A stretch of DNA of 64,000 nucleotides from Aristolochia californica (lineage: Eukaryota > Streptophyta > Magnoliopsida > Piperales > Aristolochiaceae). Position numbers and translations under genes: made by a program. Below are positions 13,890 to 26,600 of the stretch, in pieces; the first letter of the stretch is position 1; each line of letters begins with the position of its first letter. Under the pieces are notes generated by a model. That model did not search any database. It saw nothing but the letters and a program-made list of their open reading frames with translations, and was not told where the DNA came from. The DNA is taken from the NCBI GenBank assembly GCA_029961685.1, contig JARWKL010000010.1:15335931-15399930 (forward strand). Direction: 5' to 3'.

Positions 13890-14241
13890 TTATTACAGAC
13901 ACTTTTTGGAATTATTACTCTCTACATTTGGGCTTTGTGCATTTCCATTTTAGAGGTGTAGTTCTTTTTCTTAAATCAAAACTTGAGTTTTCACTTTCCC
14001 CTCATCTCGTAAACAAGAAAAAAGAGATAAAAGGCAAATAGATCAGAACAAAATTAAAATTTTAGAGTTTATGTATGGAAAAAGTTTAAAGCTATAACAA
14101 ATGTAAGTAAAGAAAATTTATTCACATACCACAAATGAACACAAAGGTTTTGTTATCCAATTTTGAGAAATTCCACTAGTTCAACCCTAATAGCTTGGAA
14201 TTTTATAAGAAAGAGATTTTTCTACACATGTTCTAAAAAAT
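13868..14241 (+). repeat. Truncated monomer (374 bp), about 300 bp deleted
   Basis: The unit starts as GGATATGCATGCTTCAAAGATG and jumps at 13,888-13,894 to TTACAGACACTTTTTGG, skipping the GGATCC site, the GTGCGGTGGG block, the C-rich block and the TATA-like run. The sequence after the junction, about 13,893-14,105, matches 12,881-13,092 (for example GAGGTGTAGTTC, AAAATTAAAATTTTAG, AAAGCTATAAC), so it looks like the tail of a third copy of the dimer. A TTA at both breakpoints is possible microhomology. Confidence 0.87.
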
Positions 14242-14804
14242 GGATATGCATGCTTGAAATATGTTAAAGATGCAAATGACCTGTAGATCCAAACCTTTTA
14301 AATAAAATAACATTAAATTCTCAACTAATCGTCCAGTGGGATATTTACCCGAGTCAAACAAGCCATTATTTTGCCCATTTACAAAAAGTTGACCTGACAA
14401 TTATAGATGATTGTAAAGAGATTTATCACGCGTAATGGGCTACATTTTTGTACGGAACGACTTATGGATTAGGAGTCAAGACGTAGTTAAAAATCCCCCG
14501 ACTCCCCCTTTTCCAGACAATTGCAAAACCTGATATATAAAAACTAAAAAGAGTTTAAAATCCCTAAAAGTTACAGGAACTTTTAGGAATTATCACACTC
14601 TACATTTGTGCATTCTGCATTTCCATTTTAGATGTGTACTTTTTTTTCTTAAATCAAAACTTGATTTTTTACTTTCCCTTCATCTCATAAACAAAAAAAC
14701 AGATAACAGCCAAATAGATCACAACAAAATGAATTTTGTGGAGTTTATATGTAAAGAAAAAATTTAAAGAAATAACAAATGTAAGTAAAGAAAATTTATT
14801 CACA
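14242..14804 (+). repeat. First right-subfamily monomer after the truncation
   Basis: From here TGTTAAAGATGC and CCCATTTACAAAAAGTTGACC replace the left-type markers. The unit is not part of the 8.81-kb duplicated block that begins at about 14,805: its tail, around 14,690-14,800, differs from the corresponding region before 23,611. Confidence 0.8.
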
Positions 14805-16532
14805 GACCACAAATGAACACAAAAGTTTTGTTATCCAAGTGGGGAAATTCCACTAGTTCAACCCTAACAGCTTAGAATTTTATACGAAATAGATTTTTCT
14901 ACACATGTTTTAAAAAATGGATATGCATGCTTGAAACATGTTAAAGATTCAATTGACCTATGGATCCAAACCTTTTAAAGAGAATAACATTAAATTCTCA
15001 AGTGATCGTGCGGTGGGATATTTTTCCAAGTCATACACGCCATTTTTTGTCCATTTACGAAAAGCTGACCTAACGATCATTGATGTTTGTAAAATGATTT
15101 ATCATGTGTAACAGGCAATATTTTTGTACGGAATGACTTATGGAATGGGTGTAACACTCAGTTAAAAATCCCCCACCTCCCCCTTTTTCTGGCGATTGCA
15201 AAACCTGATATGTAAAAACTTAAAAGAGTTATACTCTGTAAAAATTACATAAACTTTTTGGAATTATCACTCTCTACTTAAGTGCGTTGTGCATTTTCAT
15301 TTTATTTGTGTACTTTTTATTCTTATGTCAAAACTTGAGTTTTCACTTTCCCTTCATCTCATAAACAGAAAAAAAAAAGATAAAAGGCAAATATGTCACA
15401 ACAAAATCAAAATTTTAGAGTTTATGTATGGAAAAAATTTAATGCAATAAAAAATGTAAGTAAAGAAAATTTATTCTCACACCACAAATAAACACAAATT
15501 TTTGTTATCCATGTTTTGGAATTTCCACTAGTTCAACCCTAATAGCTCGGAATTTTATAAGAAAAAGATTTTTCTACACATGTTTTAAAAAACTGATATG
15601 CATGTTTTAAATATGTTAAAGATGCAAATGACCAATGGATCCAAACCATTTAAAGACAATAACATTAAATTCTCAAGTGAACGTGCGGTGGGATATTTAC
15701 TCGAGTCAAACAAGCCATTATTTTTCCCTTTTACAAAAAGCTTACCTAACGATCATAGTTGATTGTAAAGTGATTTATCATGCGTAACGGGTTATATTTT
15801 TCTAAGGAATAACTTATGGATTGGGAGTCAAAACTCAGTTAAAAATCCCCCGCCCCTCCTGCTTTTCCCGATGATTGCAAAACCTGATATATAAAAACTA
15901 AAATGAGTTTAAAATCCTTAAAAATTTCAGACACCTTTTTGAATTATCACTCTCTACATTTGTGCATTGTGCATTTCCACTTTAGATTTATAGATTTTTT
16001 TCTGAAATCAAAACTTCAATTATCACTTTTCCATCGTCTCGTAAACAAACAAAAAAGAGATAAAAGGCTAATAGATCACAACAAAATGAAAATTTTAGAG
16101 TTTATGTATGGAAAAAAAATTAAAGTAATAACAAATGTATGTAAAAAAAATTTATTCACACACCATAAATGAACAGAAAAGTTTTGGTATCCAAGTTTGG
16201 GAAATTCCACTAGTTCAACCCTAATAGCTTGGAATTTTATAAGAAAGAGATTTTTCTACACATGTTTAAAAAAAGGGATATGCATGCTGGAAACTTGTTA
16301 AAGATGCAAATGACCTATGGATCCAAACCTTTTACAGACAATAACAATAAATTCTCAACTGAACGTGCAGTGGGTTGTTTACCTGAGTCAAACAAGCCAT
16401 TATTTTTTCCTTTTACAAAAATCTGACCTAACGTTCATAGATGATTGTAAAGTGATTTATCATGAGTAACTGGTTATATTTTTGTAAGGAATGACTTATG
16501 GATTGGGAGTCAACACTCAGTTAAAAATCCCG

Positions 16533-16566
<34 letters not shown>

Positions 16567-19500
16567 TTTTCTCGATGATTGCAAAACCTAATATATAAAA
16601 ACTAAAAAGAGTTTATAATCCCTAAAAATTATACACACTTTTTGGAAATATAACTCTCTACATTTGTGTATTGTGCATTTCCATTTTAGATGTGTAATTT
16701 TTTTTCTTAAATCAAAATTTGATTTTTCACTTTCCTTTTATCTCGTAAACAAAAAAAGAGATAAAAGGAAAATAGATCACAACAAAAGGAAAATTTTAAA
16801 GTATGTGAATGGAAAAATTTTAAAGCAATAAAAGATGTAAGTAAAGAAAATTTATTCACACACCACAATTGAACACAAAATTTTTGTTATCCAAGTTAGG
16901 GAAATTCCAATAGTTCAACCCTAATAGCTTTGAATATTATAAGAAAGATATTTTTCTACACAAGTTTTAAAAAATGGATATGCATGCTTGAAACTTCTTA
17001 AAGATGCAAATGACCTATGGATCCAAACTTTTAAAGAGAATAACATTAAAATCTCAAGTGAACGTGCGGTGAGATATTTACCCGAGTCAAGCAAGCCATT
17101 ATTTTGCTCATTTACAAAAAGTTGACCTATCGATCATAGATGATTGTAAAGTGATTTATCATCTGTCAAGGGTTATATTTTTGTAAGGAATAACTTATAG
17201 ATTGGGAGTCAACACAGATAAAAATCCCCCAACTCTCTCTTTTCCCGATGATTCCAAAACCTGACATATAAAAACTAAAAAGAGTTTACAATCCCCAAAA
17301 ATTACAGCCACTTTTTGGAATTCTCACTCTTTACATTTGTGCATTGTGCATTTCCATTTTTTTTGTGCACTTTTTTTTTCTTAAATCAAGACTTGAGTTC
17401 ATTTTCCCTTCAACTTGCAAACCATAAAAGAGATAAAAGGCAAATAGATCACAACAAAATGAAAAATTTGGAGTTTAAGAACGAAAAAAATTTTGAGCAA
17501 TAACAAATGTAAGTAAATAAAATATATTCACACACCACAAATGAACACAAAAGTTTTGTTATCTGAGTTTGGGTAATTCCACTAATTCAACTCTAATAGC
17601 TTGGAATTTTATCAAAAAGAGATTTTTCTACACATGTTTTACAAAATGGATATACATGCTTGAAAAATGTTAAAGATGCAAACGACCTATTTATCCAAAC
17701 CTTTTAAAGAGAATAACATTGAATTTTCTAGTGAACGTTTGGTGGGATATTTACCCGAGTAACACAAGCGCTTATTTTTCCCATTTACAAGACGCTGACC
17801 AAACGTTCATAGATGATTGTAAAGTGATTTATCATGCGTAACAGGCTATATTTTTGTATAGAATGACTTATGGATTGGGAGTCAACACACAAGTAAAAAT
17901 CCCCCATCTCCCCCTTTTCCTGACGATTGCAAAACTTGATGTATAAAAACAAAAAAGAGTTTACAATGCCTAAAAATTGAAGGCACTTTTTTGAATTATC
18001 CCTCTCTAGATTTGTGCATTGTGCATTTCCATTTTAGATGTGTTCTTTTTTTCTTAAATCAAAACTTGAGTTTTCACTTTCCCATCATCTCGTATACAAA
18101 AAAAGAGATAAAAGGCTAATCGATAACAATGAAATGAAAATTTTAGAGTTTATGTTAGGAAAAAAATTAAAGCAATAACAAATGTAAATAAAGAAAATTT
18201 ATTCACATACCACAAACGAACACTAAAGTTTTGTTATCCAAGTTTGGGAAATTCCACTAGTTCAACCCATATAGCTTGAAATTTTATAAGAATGAGATTT
18301 TTCTACACATGTTTTAAAAAATGGATATGCATGTTTGAAGCATGTTAAAGATGCAAATGCCCTATGGACCCAAACCTTTTAAAGAGAATAACATTAAATT
18401 CTCAAGTGAACGTGCGGTTGGATATTTACCTAGTCAAACAAGCCATTATTTTGCCCATTTACAAAAAGCTTACCTAATGATCAGTGATGATTGTAAAGTG
18501 ATTTATCATGCGTTCCGGGCTATATTTTTGTAAGGAATGACATATAGATTGGGAGTCAACACTTAGTTAAAATCCCCCGCCTCCCCCTTTTCCCGTCGAT
18601 TGCAAAATCTGATATATAAAAAATAAAAAGAGTTTAAAATCCCTAAAAATTACAGATACTTTTTTGAATTATCGCTCTCTACATTTGAGCATTGCGCATT
18701 TCCGTTTTAGATGAGTACTTTTCTTTCTAAAATCAAAACTTGAGTTTTCACTTTCCCTTCATCTCGTAAAAAAAAAAAAAAAAAGATAAAAGGCAAATAG
18801 ATAAAAAAAATGAAAATTTTAGAGTTTACGTGTGGAAAAGATTTAATGCAATAAGAAATGTAAGTAAAGAAAATTTATTCACACACCACAAATGAACACA
18901 TAAATTTTGATGTCTAAGTTTTGGAAATTCCACTAGTTCAACCCTAATAGCATGAAATTTTATAAGAAAGACATTTTTCTACACATGTTTTAAAAAATGG
19001 ATATGCATGCTTGAAACATGTTGAAGATGCAAATGACTTATGAATCCAAACCATTAAAAGATAATAACATCAAATTATCAAGTGAACGTGCGGTTGGGTA
19101 TTTACCCGAGTCAAACAAGCCCTTTTTTGCCCATTACAAAAACCTTACCTAACGATCATAGATGATTGAAAAGTGATTTATCAAGTGTAATGGTCTATAT
19201 TTATGTAAGGAATGACTTATGGATTGGGAGTCAACACTCAGTTAAAAATCTCTCGCCTCCCCCTTTTCCCAGTGATTGGAAAACCTTATATATAAAAACT
19301 AAAAAGAGTGTGAAATACCTAAAAATAATAGACACTTTTTGGAATTATCACCCTCTATGTTTGTGGATTATGCATTTGAATTTTAGATGTGTACTTTATT
19401 TTCTTAAATTCAAACTTGATTTTTCACTTTCCCTTCATCTCGTAAACAAAAAAAGAGATAAAAGGCAAATAGATCATAACAAAATAAAAATTAAAGAGTT

Positions 19501-20655
19501 TATGTATGGAAAATATTTACAGCAATAAAAAATGTAAGTAAAGAAAACTTATTCACATACCAGAAATGAACACAAAAGTTTTGTTATCCAAGTTTGGGAA
19601 ATTCCACTAGTTCAACCCTAACAGCTTGGAATATTATAAGAAATAGATTTTTCGACAAATGTCTTAAAAAATGGATATGCATGCTCGAAACTTGTTAAAG
19701 ATCCAAATGACCTATGGATCCAAACCTTTAAAGGAGAATAACATTAAATTCACAATTGAACAGGCGGTGGGATATTTACCTGTGTCAAACAAGACATTTT
19801 TTGCCTATTTACAAAATGTTGACCTAACGATCATGGATGATTGTAAAGTGATTTATCATGCGTAACAGGCTATATTTTTTGTAAGGAATGACTTATGGAT
19901 TGGGAGTCAACACATAGTTAAACATCCCCCGCCTCCCCCTTTTTCCGACGATTGAAAAACCTGATATATAAATACTAAAAAAAGTTTACAATCCTTAAAA
20001 ATTAAAAACAGTTCTTGGAATTATCACTCTCTATATTTTTGCATTGTGCATTTCCATTTTTGATGTGCACTTTTTTTTCTGAAATCAAAACTTGATTTTT
20101 CACTTTATCTTCATCTCGTAAACCAAAAAAGAGATAAAAGGCAAATAGATCACAACAAAATAAAAATTTTATAGTTTATGAATGGAAACAAATTTAAGCA
20201 ATAAAAAGTGTAAGTAAATAAAATATATTCACACACCACAAATGAACACAAAAGATTTCTTATCCGAGTTTTGGAAATTCCACTAGTTCAACTCAAATAG
20301 CTTGGATTTTACAAGAAAGAGATTTTTCCACACATGTTTTAAAAAATGGATATACATGCTTGAAAAATGCTAAAGATGCAAATAACCTATGGATCCAAAC
20401 CTTTTAAAGAGAATAACATTAAATTCTCAAGTGAACGTGTGGTGGGATATTTACCCGTGTCAAACAAGCCATTATTTTGCCCATTTACAAAAAGTTGACC
20501 TAAAGACTATAGATGATTGTAAAGTGATTTATCATGTGTAACGGGCTGTAGTTTTGTAAGGAATAACTTATGGATTGGGAGTCAATACACAGTTAAAAAT
20601 CCCACGCCTCCCCCTTTTCCCGACGAGTGCAAAACCTGAGATATAAAAACTAAAA
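14805..20655 (+). repeat. 8.8-kb long-range repeat, copy 1 (nine monomers)
   Basis: Unit starts at 14,919, 15,594, 16,276, 16,976, 17,648, 18,323, 18,999, 19,673 and 20,348 pair with 23,726, 24,416, 25,086, 25,781, 26,458, 27,134, 27,814, 28,490 and 29,165. All offsets fall between 8805 and 8822 bp, or 13 monomers. Private markers keep the same order in both copies: AGTGATCGTGCG with TATTTTTCCAA, ATTTATTCTCACACCAC, a poly-C expansion, TCATCTGTCAAGG, GAGTAACACAAGCGCTTATT, GTTCCGGGCTATA, TAGCATGAAATTTTAT, TTTTTCGACAAATGTC and CCCGACGAGTGCAAAACC. Adjacent units within a copy differ more than the paired units do. Confidence 0.92.
16533..16566 (+). repeat. Poly-C tract (34 C) in the monomer's C-rich block
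   Basis: The normal C-rich block (CCCCCGCCTCCCCC) has become an unbroken run of 34 C, preceded by CCCG and followed by TTTTCTCGATG. It makes this monomer about 700 bp long. The paired unit 8.81 kb downstream carries a related expansion. Confidence 0.95.
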
Positions 20656-23610
20656 ATAGTTTACAATCCCTAAAAATTACAGACACTTTTTGGAATTACC
20701 ACTCTCTACATTTGTGCATTGCGCATTTCCATTTTAGATGTGTACTTTTTTTCCTTAAATCAAAACTTGAGTTTTCACTTTCCCTTCATCATGTCAACTA
20801 AAAAAAAAAAAAAAAGATAAAAGGCAAATAGATCACAACAAAATGAAAATTTTAGAGTTTGTGTATGGAAAAAATTTAAAGCAATTACAAATGTAAGTAA
20901 AGAAAATTTATTCACACGCCACAACTGAACACAATAGTTTTGTTAACCAAGTTTGGGAAATTCCACAATTACAACCCTAATAGCTTGAAATTTTATAAGA
21001 AAAATATTTTTCTACACATGTTTTAAAAAATGCATATGCATGCTTAAACATGTTAAAGATGCAAATGACCTATGGATCCAAACCTTTTCAAGAGAATAAC
21101 ATTAAATTCTCAAGTGAACGTGCGGTGGGATATTTACCCGAGTCAAACCAACCATTATTTTTCCCTTTTACAAAAAGTTGACCTAACGATCATAAATGAT
21201 AGTAAAGTGAATTATCATGTGTAACAGGTTATATTTTTGTAAGGAATGACTTATGGATTGGTAGTCAACACTCAGTTAAAAATCCCCCGCCTTCCCCTTT
21301 TCCCGATGATTGCAAAACCTAAAATAAAAACTAAAAAGAGTTTACAATCCCCAAAAATTAAAGATACTATTTGGAATTATCACTCTCTACGTTTGTGCAT
21401 TGTCCATTTCCATTTTAGATGTGCTATTTTTTTTTTATTAAATCAAAACATGAGTTTTCACTTTCCCTTCATCTCATAAACAAAAAAAAAAAAGAGATAA
21501 AAGGCCTATAGATCACAAAAAAATGAAAATTTTAGAGTTTACGTAAGGAAAAAATTTAAATCAATAACAAATGTAAGTAAACAAATTTTTTTCACACGCC
21601 ACAAATGAAAACAAAAGTTTTGTTATCCAAGTTTGGGAAATTCCACTAGTTCAACCCTAATAGCTTGAAATTTTATACGGAAGGGATTTTTCTACACCTG
21701 TTTTAAAAAATGGATATGCATGCTTGAAACATGTTAAAGATGAAAATGATCTATGGATCCAAACCTTTTAATGAGAAATCATTAAATTCTCAAATGAACG
21801 TGCGGTGGGGTATTTACCCGAGTCAAACATGCCATTTTTTGCCCATTTACAAATAGTTGACCTAACAATCATAGATGATTGTAAAGCTATTTATCAAGCG
21901 TAATGGGCTACATTTTTGTAAGGAATGACTTATGGATGGGGAGTCAACACTCAGTTAAAAATCCCCCTTTTCCCGAGATTGCAAAACCTGATATATAAAA
22001 ACATAATAGAGTTTACAATCCCTAAAAATTATAGGCACTTTTTGGAATCATCACTCTGTACGTTTGTGGATTGTGCATTTCCATGTTAGATGTTTAATTT
22101 TTTTTCTTAAATCAAAACTTGATTTTTCACTTTCCCTTCATCTTGTAAACACAAAAAGAGATAAAAGGCAAATAGATCACAGCAAAATCTAAATTTTAGA
22201 GTTTATGATTGAAAAAAATTTAAAGCAATAACAAATGTAAGTAAAGAAAATTTATTCACACACCACAAAACAACACAAAAGTTTTGATAACCAAGTTTCA
22301 GAAATTCCTCTAGTTCAACCCTAATAGTTTGGAATTTTATAAGAATGAGATTTTTCTAGACAAGTTTTAAAAAATGGATATGCATGCTTAGAACATGTTA
22401 AAGATGCAAATGACCTATGGATCCAAACCTTTTAGAAAGAATAACATTAAGGTCTCAAGTGAACGGGTGGTGGGATATTTACCCGAGTGAAACAATCCAT
22501 TATTTTCCCCTTTTACTAAAAGTTGACCTAACAATCATAGATGACTGTAAAGTGATTTATCATGTGTAAAGGGGTATATTTTTGTAAGGAATGACTTGTG
22601 GATTGGGCGACAACACTCTGTTACAAATCCCTCGCCTCCCCCTTTTCCCCACGATTGCAAAACCTGATATATAAAAACTAAAAAGAGTTTACAATCCCTA
22701 AAAATTACAGACGCTTTTTGGAATTATCACTCTCTACATTTGTGCATTGTGCATTTCCATTTTAGATGTGTACGTTTTTTTTCTGAAATCAAAACTTGAG
22801 TTTTCACATTCCCTTCTACTCGTAAACAAAAAAAAAGAATAAAAGGCGAAGAAATCACAACAAAATGAAAATTTTAGAGTTTATGTATGGAAAAAATTTA
22901 AAGCAATAAAAAATGTAAGTAAAGAAAATTTATTCACAAACCAAAAATGAACACAAAATTTTTGTTATCCAAGTTTGGGAAATACGACTACTTCAACCCT
23001 AATAGCTTGAAATTTTCTAAGAAAGATTTTTCTGCACATGTTTTAAAAATTGGATATGCATGCTTGAAAAATGTTAAAGATGCGACTGACCTATGGATCC
23101 AAACCTTTTCAAGAGAATAACGTTAAATTCTCAAGTGAACGTGCGGTGGGATATTTACCCGAGTCAAACAAGCCATTATTTTGCCAATTTAAAAAAAGCT
23201 GACCTAACAATGATAGATGATTGTAAAGTTATTTATCATGCGTACAAGCTATATTTTTGTAACGAATGACTTATGGATCGGGAGTCAACACAAAATTAAA
23301 AATCCCCCGCCTCCCCCTTTTCCTGACCTTTGCAAAACTTGATATATAAAAACTAAAAAGATTTTATAATCCCTGAAAATTACAGATACTTTTTGGAATT
23401 ATAGCACTCTAAATTTGTGCATTGTACATTTCCATTTTAGTTATGTACTTTTTTTTATATCAAAACTTGAGTTCTCACTTTCCTTCATTTCGTCAACAAA
23501 AAAAAAAGAGATAAAAGGCTAATAGATCACAACAAAATGAAAATTTTAGAGTTTATGTATGGAAAAAATTTAAACCAATAAAAAATGTAACTAAAGAAAA
23601 TTTATTCACG
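20656..23610 (+). repeat. Four to five monomers between the long-range repeat copies
   Basis: Unit starts are 21,032, 21,712, 22,376 and 23,052. Together with 14,805-20,655 this makes a 13-monomer interval. Downstream of 29,468 some features of this region reappear weakly: AAGGGATTT, CCATTTTTTGCCC and TTCCTCTAGTTC at 21.68, 21.83 and 22.31 kb against 29.54, 29.69 and 30.17 kb. Copy 2 may therefore continue past its break, with the monomer at about 20.66-21.61 kb missing. I see no gene. Confidence 0.8.
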
Positions 23611-26600
23611 GACCACAAATGAACACAAAAGTTTTGTGATCCAAATTTGGGAAATTCCACTAGTTCAACCCTAATAGCTTAGAATTTTATACGAAAAAGA
23701 TTTTTCTACACATGTTTTAAAAAATGCATATGCATGCTTGAAACATGTTAAAGATGCAAATGACCTATGGATCCAAACCTTTTAAAGAGAATAACATTAA
23801 ATTCTCAAGTGATCGTGCGATGGGATATTTTTCCAATCAAATATGCCATTTTTTGCCCATTTACGAAAAGCTGACCTAACGATCATTGATGTTTGTAAAA
23901 TGATTTATCATGTGTTACGGGCTATATTTTTGTAAGGAATGACTTACGGATTGGGTCTTAACACTCAGTTAAAAATCCCCCACCTCCCCCTTTTTTTCGA
24001 CGATTGCAAAACCTGATATGTAAAAACTAAAAAGAGTTTATACTCCATAAAAATTACATAAAATTTTTGGAATTATCAATCTCTACTTAAGTGCATTGTG
24101 AATTTATATTTTAGATGTGTACTTTTTATTCTTAAATCAAAACTTGAGTTTTCACTTTCCCTTCATCTCGTAAACAGAAAAAAAAAAAAAAGATAAAAGG
24201 CAAATAGGTCACAACAAAATGAAAATTTTAGAGTTTATGTATGGAAAAAATTTAATGCAATAAAAATTTAAGTAAAGAAAATTTATTCTCACACCACAAA
24301 TGAACACAAATTTTTGTTATCCAAGTTTTCGAAATTCCACTAGTTCAACCCTAATAGCTCAGAATTTTATAAGAAAAAGATTTTTCTACACATGTTTTAA
24401 AAAATGGATATGCATGCTTTAAATATGTTAAAGATTCAAATGACCAATAGATCCAAACCATTTAAAGACAATAACATTAAACTCTCAAGTGAACGTGCGG
24501 TGGGATATTTACCCGAGTCAAACAAGCCATTATTTTTTCCCTTTACGAAAAAGCTTACCTAATGATCATAGTTGATTGTAAAATGATTTATCATGCGTAA
24601 CGGGTTAGATTTTTCTAAGGAATGACTTATGGATTGGGAGTCAACACTCAGTTAAAAATCCCCCGCCCCTCCTTTTCCCGATGATTGCAAAAACTGATAT
24701 ATAAAAACTAAAATGAGTTTACAATCCCTAAAAATTTCTGACACCTTTTTAAATTATTACTCTCTACAATTGTGCATTGTGTATTTTCATTTTAGATTTG
24801 TAGTTTTTTTTCTGAAATCAAAACCTCAGTTTTTACTTTCCCATCATCTCGTAAACTAAAAAAAAAAAAGATAAAAGGCTAATAGATCACAACAAAATGA
24901 AAATTTTAGAGTTTATGTGTGGAAAAAATTTAAAGCAATAACAAATGTATGTAAAGAAAATTTATTCACACACCACAAATTAACACAAAAGTTTTTGTAT
25001 CCAAGTTTGAGAATTTCCACTAGTTCAACCCTTATAGCTTGGAATTTTATAAGACAGAGATTTTTCTACACATGTTTTAAAAAAAGGATATGCATGCTAG
25101 AAACTTGTTAAAGATGCAAATGACCTTTGGATCCAAACCTTTTACAAACAATAACAATAAATTCTCAAGTGAACGTGCAGGGGGTTGTTTACCCGAGTCG
25201 AACAAGCCATTATTTTTTTCCTTCTACAAAAATCGACCTAACGTTCATAGATGATTGTAAAGTGATTTATCATGAGTAACTGGTTATATTTTTGTAAGGA
25301 ATGACTTATGGATTGGGAGTCAACACTCAGTTAAAAATCCCCCCCCCCCCCCCCCCCCCCCCCCCTCCCCCTTTTCTCGATGATTGCAAAACCTGATATA
25401 TAAAAACTAAAAAGAGTTTACAATCCCTAAAAATTATACACACTTTTTGGAATTATAACTCTCTACATTTCTGCATTGTGCATTTTCATTTTAGATGTGT
25501 ACTTTTTTTTCTTAAATCAAAATTTGATTTTTCACTTTCCTTTTATCTCGTAAACAAAAAAAGAGATAAAAGGCAAATAGATCATGACAAAATGAAAATT
25601 TTAGAGTATGTGAATGGAAAATATTTAAAGCAATAACAAATGTAAGTAAAGAAAATTTATTCACACACCACAAATGAACACAAAATTTTTGTTATCCAAG
25701 TTTGGGAAATTCCACTAGTTCAACCCTAATAGCTTTGAATATTATAAGAAAGATATTTTTCTACACAATTTTAAAAAAATGGATATGCATGCTTGAAATT
25801 GTTTAAAGAAGATGCCAATGACCTATGGATCCAAACCTTTTAAAGAGAATAACATTAAAATCTCAAGTGAATGTGCAGTGGGATATTTACCCGAGTCAAG
25901 AGAGCCATTAATTTGCTCATTTACAAAAGGATAACCTATCGATCATAGATGATTGTAAAGTGATTTATCATCTGTCAAGGGCTATATTTTTGTAAAGAAT
26001 GACTTATAGATTGGGAGTCAACACAGTTAAAAATCCCCCAACTCCCTCTTTTCTTGACGATTGCAAAACCTGATATATAAAAATTAAAAAGAGTTTAAAA
26101 TCCTCAAAAATTATAGACACTTTTTGGAATTATCACTCTCTACAATTGTGCATTGTGCATTTCCATTTTTTTTTTGCACTTTTTTTTCTTAAATCAAATC
26201 TTGAGTTTTCACTTTTCCTTCAACTCGCAAACAATAAAAGTGATAAAAGGCAAATAGATCACAACAAAATGAAAATTTTTGAGTTTAAGTACAAATTTTT
26301 TTTTAAGCAATAACAAAAGTAAGTGAATAAAATATATTCATACACCACAAATGAACACAAAAGTTTTGTTATTTGAGTTTGGGAAATTCCACTAGTTCAA
26401 CTTTAATAGCTTGGAATTTTATCAAAAAGAGATTTTTCTACACATGTTTTAAAAAATGGATATACATGCTTTAAAAATGTTAAAGATGCAAATGACCTAT
26501 TTATCCAAAGCTTTTAAAGAGAATAACATTGAATTTTCTAGTTAACGTGCGGTTGGATATTTACCCGAGTAACACAAGCGCTTATTTTTCCCATTTACAA

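Noticed and set aside
16533..16566. Poly-C tracts as assembly gaps or padding
   Set aside because: They are C rather than N, sit exactly in the normal C-rich block, have intact flanks and occur in homologous units. Length errors are possible, but an artificial gap is unlikely.
19166..19528. Longest open reading frame (120 codons, + strand)
   Set aside because: It lies within one monomer, spanning the C-rich block, TATA-like run and A-tract. The same frame in other units is broken by indels. I recognise no domain and see no conserved start across units.
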